From: CAWJLS01 sp963843755
GTDB lineage: Bacteria > Acidobacteriota > Thermoanaerobaculia > Multivoradales > DATKCC01
Direction: 5' to 3'
Length of the DNA: 64,000 nucleotides
NCBI GenBank assembly: GCA_963843755.1
Contig: CAWJLS010000012.1
Span: 124,001 to 188,000 of the forward strand
Under the pieces are notes generated by a model. The model ran no database searches. It was given only the letters and a program-made list of their open reading frames with translations, and was not told where the DNA came from. The translations under genes and the position numbers were made by a program. Within the stretch, counting starts at the first letter, position 1, and the number at the start of each line of letters is the position of its first letter. Below, in pieces: positions 52,515 to 60,464 of this stretch.

Positions 52515-55500
52515 GCGACCGCGACCGCGACGGCGACCAGCTCGCCCTGTTCGGCCCTGCTGACACTTCAGGCGGCTCGGACCGCCATCCCGCCGCCGAC
52601 TCCCCGGCCGGATCAGCCGGCGGGGCCCCGGGTAATCCTGCCCGGGGCGCCCACGAGAGGACGGCGACCGCGCTCCCCCGCCGGGACCCGTCCGCGCGGC
52701 AGGCTCTGGCCCACGACGCGGCGGCCCGGGAGCTCGCCCAGCGCGAGTTCGAACGGCCGCTCCTGGTCGAGGCCGGCGCCGGCACCGGCAAGACCACCAC
52801 CCTGACCGCCCGCATTCTCGCCTGGTCGCTGGGTCCGGGCTGGGAGCGCGGCGCCGCCCGGGTGGCGGAGCGCGAGGCCGCCGCCCGGCCGCTCGCCCCG
52901 CCGTCGCCGCCCGACCCGGAAGCGGTGGCGGCGGAGGTTCTCTCCCGTGTGGTGGCGATCACCTTCACCGAGGCCGCCGCGGCGGAGATGGCATCGCGCA
53001 TCGGCCAGGCGCTGGCCCGGCTGGCGACGGACGCCAGCGACGCGCTGCCACCCTGGCTGCTGGCCGACGCCCTGCCGCCGGAGCCCGAGCGCTCGCGCTG
53101 CGCCCACGCCCTGCTCGGCGCCCTCGACCACCTGGTGGTGCGCACCATCCACGCCTTCTGTCGCAGCCTCCTGGCCGCCCATCCGCTCGAAGCCGGCCTC
53201 CACCCGGAGCTCCAGGTGGATGCAGACGGCAGCCGGATCGAGGAGATCGCGCGCGAGGTGGTGGAGCGGCGCCTCCGGACCGGCTACGGCAGCCTGGACG
53301 CGCGCCACGGCGACGCGATGGGCGACCCCGACCTGCTGGCGCTCGCCGGCCGCGGGATCGGCCCGGCCGAGCTGGTCACCGCCGTGGTCGACGCGCTGGC
53401 GCGGGAGGGGCTCCGCCCCGAGGATCTCGAGGTGTCGCCGTTCTCCCCCGAGCAGACCCGGGCCCTCGCCGCCGCGCTCGCCACGGCGGTCGACCGGTTC
53501 GAGCAGGCGGCGGCCGGGCGCCTCGACGGGCTCTCCCGGTCGAAGAAGACGGGCGAAGTCCTCGACGCCGTGCGGGCGAGCGGCGCGGCGGCCGAGCGGG
53601 AGACGGCGATCGGGCCGCTCTGCGCGGCGGTGGACGCAGCCTGGAACGACGGCAAGGACTCGCTCCGCGGGCGCCTCAAGGAGTGGGCGCGGGGCCGCTT
53701 CAACAAGAGTGAGGCCGGCGCCCTGTCCGAAGCCGCGGGGGACGCAACGCCCTCCGGTCACGACCCCGGCGCGGTGGCCACGGCCGCCGGCGACCTGCTG
53801 GTGGCGGTCGACCGGCTGCGCAGCCTCGACCCGGAGCTCCTCGAATGCGCCCGCCGGGTGCTCGCGCCGCTCCTCGGAGCGGTCCGCCAGCGCATGCGCC
53901 TGGCCGGCGTCGCCACCTTCCACGACCTGCTGTCGGAGGCCCGCGACCTGCTCGTCCGGCGCCCGGACGTGGCGCGCCGGGCCCGCCGCCGGATCGACCA
54001 GCTCCTGGTCGACGAGCTCCAGGACACCGACCGCCTCCAGGTGGAGGTGATCGCCGCCCTCGCGTTGAACGCGCCTCCGGACGGAGGCGCGGCCGGAGCG
54101 ACCCTCGGCGCCGGGGACGACCGCGCCCGGCCGGGGCTCTTCCTGGTGGGCGACCCGAAGCAGTCGATCTACGGCTGGCGCAACGCCGACCTGCGGGCCT
54201 ACGAGGATCTGTGGGAGCGGGTCCGCGCGGCGGGCGGCGAGAAGCGGGTCCTGGTGGAGAACTTCCGTTCGGTGCCGGCGATCCTCGACGAGGTCACCTG
54301 GGCGGTCGAGCCGGTGATGGCCGAGCAACCGGGCCTCCAGCCCCGGTTCGAGCGCCTGGTGGCGTGCGAACGGCTGGCGGCCGAGCCGGGCTTCTCCCAC
54401 GATCCGTGGGCGCCGGTCGAGTACTGGGTCTCCTGGCTCTCCGACGCCGAAGCCGCCGGTGCGCCGTCGCTCGCCGCCACCCGGTCGGGCGACGCGACGA
54501 CGATCGAAGCGGCGGCGATCGCCCGCGACCTGGCGCGGCTGCACAGGGAGCAGGGCGTGGCCTGGCGGGACGCGGCGATTCTGCTGCGCTCCTTCTCCGA
54601 TCTGGACGACTACCTCGAAGCCCTGCGCCGCGAGGGCGTGCCGTTCGCGGTCACCGGCGACCGCCAGTACTACCGCCGCCGCGAGGTGATCGACGCCGCC
54701 GCCGTGGTGCGGGCGGTAATCGACCCGGGCGACCACCTGGCACTCCTCACGCTCCTGCGCTGCCCCGCCGTCGGCGTGCCGGACGCCGCCCTCCTGCCGC
54801 TCTGGCGGGCGGACTTCCCCGGCCGCATGACCGAGCTGGGCGGCGCCGGCAGCGCTCCCGCCCGGCCCACTCTGACCGATCGGGCCGACCTGACCGATCG
54901 GGCCGATCAGGCTGGCCTCGACGCCGTCCGGCAGGCGATCTCCCGGGCGCTCGAGAGCATGCCGCCGGAGTCGGCGATCCCCGGCCTCGAACGGATCCGC
55001 GGCTGGGAGCGCGCCCTGTTCGCGGCGGTCGAGGCGATCGAGCGCCTGCGCCGCTCCTTTGCCGAGGACCCGTCCGACCGCTTCGTCGAGCGCCTCCGGA
55101 CCCTCGTGCCGCTCGAGCTGATCGCCTCCGCCCGTCACCTGGGCGCCTACCGCCTGGCCAACCTGGACCGCTTCTTCCGTCGGCTGGGCGAGGCCATGGA
55201 GATCTCCGCGGGCGACGCCACCGCGATCCTCCGCGCCCTGCGGCGCGGCGTGAGCGAGGCCCTGGACGAGGAGGAGGGGCGCCCGCCCCAAACTGGACGC
55301 GGAGACGGCGAAGGAGACGGCGACGGGGATGGTGACCAGACCGGCGAGGACGCGGTCCGGGTGATGACCATCCACAAGTCCAAAGGGCTCGACTTCGCCC
55401 ACGTCTACCTGGCCCAGCTCCACAAGACCTCGCCGCCTGACCGGCGTCCCGACATCGCCGCCGGCCGCGTCCGCGCCCCGGGCGTCGTGGAGACCGGCGG

Positions 55501-56716
55501 GCGGCCGGACGAGGGTCGGGGCCGACGAGGGGGCGAGGGACGCGGCGAGCGGGTCGAGTACTGCCTGTTCGGCGCCCCGACGCCCGGCTTCGCCGAAGTG
55601 CGGGAGGAGAGCCGCCGCGTGGAGGCCGCCGAGCGGGTGCGCACCCTCTACGTCGCCATGACCCGGGCCGAGCAGCGCCTGGTGCTCGCCGGCGCCTGGC
55701 CCGATTCGCCCCGCCCCCGCGCGCCCGAAGAGGCCGGCAGCCACCTCGACCTGCTGGGCAGCCGCTTCCCCACCGACCTCACCCTGACCGACCTCTGGCA
55801 GGGCTCCGAAGCGACGGACGGACGCATCGACCGCCACCAGGTGCGCTGGGTGTTCCCGGCGCGTGCCCCCCAGGAGACCGGAGAGACGGAGGAAGCATCG
55901 CCGCCGGGGCACCAAGCCTCCGATCCGGTGACACCGCCGGCCGCGCAGCCACCGGCCCCCGACCTGGAGCGCGTCGCCGGGGACTCCGAGCGGCTCCTCG
56001 CCCTGCGCGAGGCCGCCTGGCACCACAGCCGGCGGCCCCTGGGCGGCGCGGTCTCCGCCGACTCCCACCGACTGCTCGAGAAGGTGCTGAAGCCCGCAGA
56101 GGCAAGCTCGGCGGAGGACGCCGTCGACCGGCCGACGGCGATGGCCGCCGGCACCGCGGTCCACAAGGTCCTCGAAGCGCTCGACCCGGAGGCGCTCGCC
56201 CAGGACGCCGCCGGCGCCCTCGCGGCCGTCCGTGCGCGGCTGCCCGAAATCGTCCGGGCCCCTGGCGGAAGCGGGCTCCCACCCGGCTCCCCGATCGACG
56301 CCGCCGTGGAGCTCGCGGACACACTCCTCGACCGCTTCGCCGAAGGGCCGCTCCTCGACCGCTTCCGGGAGATCGCCACCCCACCCGGCCGGGTTCTCGC
56401 CCGCGAGCTGCCGATCCTGGCCCGTCCCGAGCCCCGGTCCGAACCTGATTCCGGCCTCCGCCAGGCGGGCCCCATCGCCTACCTGGCCGGATCGGTCGAC
56501 CTCCTCTACCAGGACCCCGTCACGGGAGAGCCGGTCGTCGCGGACTACAAGACCGACCGGGTCGACGACGGCGCGGCCCTCGCCGCGCGCGTCCGCGCCT
56601 ACACCCCCCAGGCCCGCACCTACGCCCGCGCCCTCCAGGAAGCCCTCGACCTCCCCGACCCGCCGAGGGCCGAGCTCTGGTTCCTCTGGTCCGGCCGGGT
56701 GGTCGAGGTCGATTGA
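52511..56716 (+). CDS. addA: AddA-like UvrD-family helicase-nuclease
   Basis: The start is a GTG overlapping the AddB stop (GTGA); the longer frame from 51653 runs inside addB. The 1401-residue protein has all SF1A helicase motifs: Walker A with Lys94 (GAGTGKTTTL), AITFTEAAAAEM, TIHAFCRSL, motif II with Asp501-Glu502 (VDELQDTDRL), GDPKQSIYGWRNA, MTIHKSKGLDF and LYVAMTRAEQRLVLAG. A C-terminal RecB-type nuclease has AGTAVHKVLEAL and Asp1345/Lys1347 (ADYKTDRV). With addB it forms the AddAB complex that resects DNA ends for recombination. The first 60 residues are low complexity. The same complex degrades foreign linear DNA, so it also bears on phage defence. Confidence 0.95.
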   Translation: MSDRDRDGDQLALFGPADTSGGSDRHPAADSPAGSAGGAPGNPARGAHERTATALPRRDPSARQALAHDAAARELAQREFERPLLVEAGAGTGKTTTLTARILAWSLGPGWERGAARVAEREAAARPLAPPSPPDPEAVAAEVLSRVVAITFTEAAAAEMASRIGQALARLATDASDALPPWLLADALPPEPERSRCAHALLGALDHLVVRTIHAFCRSLLAAHPLEAGLHPELQVDADGSRIEEIAREVVERRLRTGYGSLDARHGDAMGDPDLLALAGRGIGPAELVTAVVDALAREGLRPEDLEVSPFSPEQTRALAAALATAVDRFEQAAAGRLDGLSRSKKTGEVLDAVRASGAAAERETAIGPLCAAVDAAWNDGKDSLRGRLKEWARGRFNKSEAGALSEAAGDATPSGHDPGAVATAAGDLLVAVDRLRSLDPELLECARRVLAPLLGAVRQRMRLAGVATFHDLLSEARDLLVRRPDVARRARRRIDQLLVDELQDTDRLQVEVIAALALNAPPDGGAAGATLGAGDDRARPGLFLVGDPKQSIYGWRNADLRAYEDLWERVRAAGGEKRVLVENFRSVPAILDEVTWAVEPVMAEQPGLQPRFERLVACERLAAEPGFSHDPWAPVEYWVSWLSDAEAAGAPSLAATRSGDATTIEAAAIARDLARLHREQGVAWRDAAILLRSFSDLDDYLEALRREGVPFAVTGDRQYYRRREVIDAAAVVRAVIDPGDHLALLTLLRCPAVGVPDAALLPLWRADFPGRMTELGGAGSAPARPTLTDRADLTDRADQAGLDAVRQAISRALESMPPESAIPGLERIRGWERALFAAVEAIERLRRSFAEDPSDRFVERLRTLVPLELIASARHLGAYRLANLDRFFRRLGEAMEISAGDATAILRALRRGVSEALDEEEGRPPQTGRGDGEGDGDGDGDQTGEDAVRVMTIHKSKGLDFAHVYLAQLHKTSPPDRRPDIAAGRVRAPGVVETGGRPDEGRGRRGGEGRGERVEYCLFGAPTPGFAEVREESRRVEAAERVRTLYVAMTRAEQRLVLAGAWPDSPRPRAPEEAGSHLDLLGSRFPTDLTLTDLWQGSEATDGRIDRHQVRWVFPARAPQETGETEEASPPGHQASDPVTPPAAQPPAPDLERVAGDSERLLALREAAWHHSRRPLGGAVSADSHRLLEKVLKPAEASSAEDAVDRPTAMAAGTAVHKVLEALDPEALAQDAAGALAAVRARLPEIVRAPGGSGLPPGSPIDAAVELADTLLDRFAEGPLLDRFREIATPPGRVLARELPILARPEPRSEPDSGLRQAGPIAYLAGSVDLLYQDPVTGEPVVADYKTDRVDDGAALAARVRAYTPQARTYARALQEALDLPDPPRAELWFLWSGRVVEVD

Positions 56717-56859
56717 CCAGATGGCTCGACGGCTCCCTCCAGCCGACGGGCCTCTCCACACGCTGAGCCCGGTCGCGCGGAGCTTGTCGAGCGCTTCGAA
56801 CGTGGAGGGGCCCCGGCGACCCCTCCGCCCCCTGACAGCGTGGTAGGTTTTCGTCCGCC

Positions 56860-57375
56860 ATGAGTGACCCCGAGCAGACCGACCAGCCCCTGGTCGGCGT
56901 GATCATGGGCTCCACCTCCGACTGGGAGACCATGCGCCATGCCGACGAGACCCTCACCGACTTCGGCGTCCCCCACGAGTGCCGGGTCGTCTCCGCCCAC
57001 CGCACCCCGGTCTGGATGGCCGAGTACGCCGCCTCCGCCGAGGCGCGCGGCCTGGAGGTGATCATCGCCGGCGCCGGCGGCGCGGCCCATCTGCCCGGCA
57101 TGGTGGCGGCCCAGACGGTCGTCCCGGTGCTCGGCGTGCCGGTCCGGAGCCGGGCGCTCTCCGGCCTCGACTCCCTGCTGTCGATCGTCCAGATGCCCAA
57201 GGGCGTACCGGTCGGGACGCTGGCCATCGGCACCTCGGGGGCGAAGAACGCGGCGCTCCTGGCCGTGGCGATCCTGGGCAACCACCGGCCGGAGCTGCGC
57301 GAGACGCTCCGCGCGTTCCGGGCCGAGCAGGAGGCCAAGGTCCGCGCCGACGTGCTGCCACCGGAGGACGCGTGA
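56860..57375 (+). CDS. purE: N5-carboxyaminoimidazole ribonucleotide mutase
   Basis: The 171-residue protein is a class I PurE: VGVIMGSTSDWETM at the start, then VVSAHRTP, the GAGGAAHLPGMVA loop and PVLGVPVRS, ending with SIVQMPKGVPVGTLAIG and NAALLAVAIL. It rearranges N5-CAIR to CAIR in purine biosynthesis and forms an octamer in the cytoplasm. Length is normal. The stop overlaps the purK start (GTGA), the usual coupled purEK arrangement. Confidence 0.97.
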   Translation: MSDPEQTDQPLVGVIMGSTSDWETMRHADETLTDFGVPHECRVVSAHRTPVWMAEYAASAEARGLEVIIAGAGGAAHLPGMVAAQTVVPVLGVPVRSRALSGLDSLLSIVQMPKGVPVGTLAIGTSGAKNAALLAVAILGNHRPELRETLRAFRAEQEAKVRADVLPPEDA

Positions 57376-58562
57376 GCACCGCCGGCACGGGGCGGGGGCG
57401 CCCGCTCCTCCCCGGCTCGACCCTCGGCGTCCTGGGCAGCGGCCAGCTCGGCCGCATGCTGGCGCTGGCCGCCCGCCCCATGGGCTACCGCATCCACGTC
57501 CTCTCCCCCGGCGACGACACGCCGACCGGCCAGGCCGCGGACCGGGAGGTGGTCGCCGACTACCTCGACCTGGACGCGGTGCGGGAGTTCGCCGACCGGG
57601 TCGACGTGGTGACCTTCGAGTTCGAGAACGTCCCGGCCGCCTGTGCCGAGGCGGCGGCGGAGCGGGCGCCGGTGCGGCCGGCCCACCGGGTGCTCCACAC
57701 GACCCAGAACCGGCTGCGGGAGAAGGACTTCCTCTCCTCCGCCGGCTTCCCCGTGGCGCCGTTCGCCGCGATCCGCAGCCTGGCCGATCTCGAGGCGGCG
57801 CTCGCCCCGCGTGAAGCGGGCGGGCTCGGCACGCCGGCCGTCCTCAAGACCGCCGGCTGGGGCTACGACGGCAAAGGGCAGGCGCTGATCGAGAGCGCCG
57901 ACGGCGCCGAAGCCGCCTGGAACGAGATCGCCACCGACGAGGCGGTGCTGGAGGCGTTCGTCGACTTCGAGCGGGAGGTCTCCGTGGTCGGCGCCCGGGG
58001 CATGGACGGCGCCTTCACCCACTGGGGGGTGATCGCCAACGACCACCAGAACCACATCCTCGACCTGTCGGTGACGCCGGCACCGGTCGCCGCCGGCGTG
58101 GCGAAGCGAGCGGTGGAGATGGCCCGCGGCATCCTGGAGGCGCTCGAGGTGGTCGGCGTGCTGTGCGTCGAGATGTTCCAGACCGGCGACGGCGAGCTGC
58201 TGGTCAACGAGCTGGCGCCGCGCCCCCACAACTCCGGCCACCTGACGGTCGACGCGTCGCTCACCAGCCAGTTCGAGCAGCAGCTCCGCACCGTCTGCGG
58301 CCTGCCGCTCGGCTCGACCGAGCTGCTCCGCCCCGCGGCGATGGCGAACCTCCTCGGCGACCTCTGGCACCCGCAGGGCAGCGACACGGTGCGCGTGCCC
58401 GACTGGGGCAAGGCGCTCGCCTTCCCGGACGTCAAGCTCCACCTCTACGGCAAGGCCGCCCCCCGCCCCGGCCGCAAGATGGGCCACCTGACCGCCCTCG
58501 CCGACACCCCCGAAGAGGCCGCCGAGCGCGTCCTCGCCGCCCGCCGGGCGCTGGTTCCCTGA
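57372..58562 (+). CDS. purK: N5-carboxyaminoimidazole ribonucleotide synthase
   Basis: The GTG start overlaps the purE stop; the longer frame from 56979 lies inside purE. The 396-residue ATP-grasp protein has the PurK N-terminus (STLGVLGSGQLGRMLALAA), VVTFEFENVP, the GYDGKGQ glycine loop, EREVSVVGARG and the C-terminal NELAPRPHNSGH motif. It makes N5-CAIR from AIR, ATP and bicarbonate and feeds PurE. Nothing unusual is seen. Confidence 0.97.
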   Translation: MSTAGTGRGRPLLPGSTLGVLGSGQLGRMLALAARPMGYRIHVLSPGDDTPTGQAADREVVADYLDLDAVREFADRVDVVTFEFENVPAACAEAAAERAPVRPAHRVLHTTQNRLREKDFLSSAGFPVAPFAAIRSLADLEAALAPREAGGLGTPAVLKTAGWGYDGKGQALIESADGAEAAWNEIATDEAVLEAFVDFEREVSVVGARGMDGAFTHWGVIANDHQNHILDLSVTPAPVAAGVAKRAVEMARGILEALEVVGVLCVEMFQTGDGELLVNELAPRPHNSGHLTVDASLTSQFEQQLRTVCGLPLGSTELLRPAAMANLLGDLWHPQGSDTVRVPDWGKALAFPDVKLHLYGKAAPRPGRKMGHLTALADTPEEAAERVLAARRALVP

Positions 58563-59150
58563 CCGCTTCCGGCAAGGGACACTGGTCGCCACGAGCGGGG
58601 CGGTGCCTTCCCCGCGGAGGACCGGTTCTCGCTTCGAAGACGGATGGACCGGGGGCTCGTCCCTCGGTTCCGGCTCGCGGCGTGGCAGGGCGTCCTCCCC
58701 CAGCGGACGGCGAAACCGGCCGCGCGCTGCTCTCCAGAAGGGCGTCGCCGGCACGACCCTGCGCCACCACAGCCGCCAGCGCCCCAAGGTCCGGCGGTCC
58801 ACCGAGAAGAGCTCCTCGAGCCGGCCGAGGCGCTCCGGACTCGGACCGTCGCGCAGCACCGGCACCAGCAGCACCACAGTGGCGAAGAAGACCTTGTGTC
58901 CGAGGAACCGCACCGAGGCCGGCGTCACCCGCCGCCGGCACCCCTCCACCGAGCAGCAGAAGCTGAAGCGCTCGGCGTGCTCCGGGCCCAACCGGCCCGC
59001 CCCGCCCCGTGGCTTGCGCCGGTAGCTCGCCCGGTGCAGTGCACCGCCGCACCAAGGGCAACCGCCGGCATGGGCCTGCTGCGCCAGGTCCCGGTCGATG
59101 CGAAGAAGAAGCGAGAAAAACCTGGTGTCGGCGAGCAGGCTCTGGTACAA
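58563..59150 (-). pseudogene. IS-associated zinc-ribbon ORF remnant without stop
   Basis: A TTG at 59150 follows AAAGGAG by nine bases and starts YQSLLADTRFFSLLLRIDRD. The next 130 residues carry two zinc-ribbon-like pairs (CPWCGGALHRASYRRKPRG and FCCSVEGCRRR), then SVRFLGHKVFFATVVLLVPV and FSVDRRTLGRWRLWWRRVVP. I recall this as a short protein carried by insertion-element-like units in Acidobacteria and Myxobacteria, sometimes as orphan copies. From about 58720 the sequence loses the family pattern and runs without a stop into the antisense of purK, so the 3' end is probably lost. No transposase gene lies next to it. The right-hand limit given here is the end of purK, not a real stop. Confidence 0.55.
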
Positions 59151-59300
59151 GGGAGGCGTCTCCTTTCTGGCTTGACACCGAAAGAAGACACGCCCTCCGG
59201 GGGGCACGTCAACCCCCTGGGGGGCACTCCTTCACCCCATCCACAGCCCCCTCCCACCCCGCGCGCCCTCCGGGCGCGGAGGATGCCGAGCAAACAACGA

Positions 59301-59407
59301 CCTGATCACGGTCTTCAAGGGACCACTGTCCCCCTCCCTCACCCAATCTGATCAGATTGGGGCGCCGAACCACCGCCTATCGTGATCAGGCTCAGCCGGT
59401 GATCAGG
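59301..59407. repeat. Cluster of nested inverted repeats with TGATCA cores
   Basis: A 20-bp perfect palindrome CCCAATCTGATCAGATTGGG (59342-59361) is flanked by CCTGATCAC (59301-59309) on the left and its reverse complement GTGATCAGG (59382-59390) on the right, with a further GTGATCAGG at about 59400-59408 overlapping the end of the next gene. The palindrome could terminate the minus-strand gene ending at 59392, but the extra copies suggest a mobile or repeated element. Confidence 0.6.
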
Positions 59408-60240
59408 AAGGTGATCTTCCGGCCGATGGCATGGGACTCGTCCGGGTGGTCGATGTCCAGCACGCTGGTGAAGATCCGCCCCCAGAAGGACCCGCCGGTG
59501 GCCGGCCTCAATCCCCCTGCGTCCACGACGACAAAGGGACGAAGATTGAGCGCGGTTCCTGCCTTGTTGCTCCCGACGATCTGGTAGGGCAGAGCGAAGG
59601 TCTTCCAGCCGCCTTGGAGTGCGGGGTGCTGGGATAGGGATTGATCCGCTCCGCCGTCGTTCATCGGGACTGCGCCTTCGGGGATGAAGTTCAGTCGGCG
59701 CAACACGTCGTCGACCGCCTTGTGGAGGTCAACCGAAGAACCTGGGTCTCTGGGCTCGAGATCCTCGATGGGTTGGGGGCCGATCGGCAGACGGCCGACC
59801 ACGACCGTGCCCGGTGAGCTCGGAGCGAGGCCGGCCCGGAGCTCCTTGCGGATGGCGGATTCCTGGTTCGTCGAGGAGGGGAGATCGATGACTCTGAAGG
59901 TGCCGGAGGATTCCTCTACATTCGAGGCGACTGCTGTGGCGTTCGTCTGGGCCAGGTGAGCTGCGCGCTCGATGGTGGCGTCCTGGAGGCTCGGCTTGAT
60001 GGTGACCTTGTCCTGTGGGCCCGAGGAGGTCCCGTCACCTGGTTTCGGAGTGCTGATGGCCCGACGATCGACCTGGAGCTTCTCAGGTGTGGTCAGGTCG
60101 GGTCGGGCTCGGCGGAGCTCTTCTTGGTTGGCCGGGTGGAGCTGGTGCTCTTGCTTCGGACTGCTCTTCAGATCCTGGGCGCCGAGCAGGGTCGGGAGGA
60201 GGACTGCGAGAAGGAGAGCGGTGGCAGGGGTGCGGCGCAT
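59392..60240 (-). CDS. Secreted protein of unknown function
   Basis: The ATG at 60240 follows CAGGAGC and begins a signal peptide (MRRTPATALLLAVLLPTLLG). The frame upstream to 60468 is rejected. The 282-residue product has a charged, Pro/Ser/Thr-rich region (about 22-150) and a more ordered C-terminal half (about 160-282) with TFALPYQIVGSNKAG, LRPFVVVDAGGLRP and SFWGRIFTSVLDID segments rich in beta-strand pattern. I do not recognise a family. It follows the large Ig-like secreted protein gene on the same strand after about 220 bp, so the two may be functionally linked, but a hairpin lies between them. Confidence 0.8.
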   Translation of the reverse strand: MRRTPATALLLAVLLPTLLGAQDLKSSPKQEHQLHPANQEELRRARPDLTTPEKLQVDRRAISTPKPGDGTSSGPQDKVTIKPSLQDATIERAAHLAQTNATAVASNVEESSGTFRVIDLPSSTNQESAIRKELRAGLAPSSPGTVVVGRLPIGPQPIEDLEPRDPGSSVDLHKAVDDVLRRLNFIPEGAVPMNDGGADQSLSQHPALQGGWKTFALPYQIVGSNKAGTALNLRPFVVVDAGGLRPATGGSFWGRIFTSVLDIDHPDESHAIGRKITFLITG

Positions 60241-60408
60241 GGCTTGCTCCTGGTGGGATCCGGTGATCAGAGACGTCAGTGGAAGGTGTGCGATGGTGAG
60301 GCGGCTCCGCGGGGGCTGGTTGGACGCGGTCCGGGTCGGGGGTTGTCTCTGGTCATGGGGTTGAGACGGACGGCCCAGGGGGATTTCCTCACGTCCCTGG
60401 TACGGAGG

Positions 60409-60428
60409 CGCCTGGCGTCCGCCAGGTG
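60409..60428 (-). terminator. Possible terminator hairpin of the large secreted protein gene
   Basis: CGCCTGGCG (60409-60417) pairs with CGCCAGGTG (60420-60428) except for one wobble base, with a very short loop. It lies about 37 nt after the stop of the upstream minus-strand gene. No T-run follows. Confidence 0.4.
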
Positions 60429-60464
60429 GCGGAGATCCCCGGGGTGCTTCGGCTGCTCCCGTCC

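Noticed and set aside
48600..56761. Two very long minus-strand frames opposite addB and addA
   Set aside because: Shadows; the plus strand carries all helicase and nuclease motifs with coupled starts.
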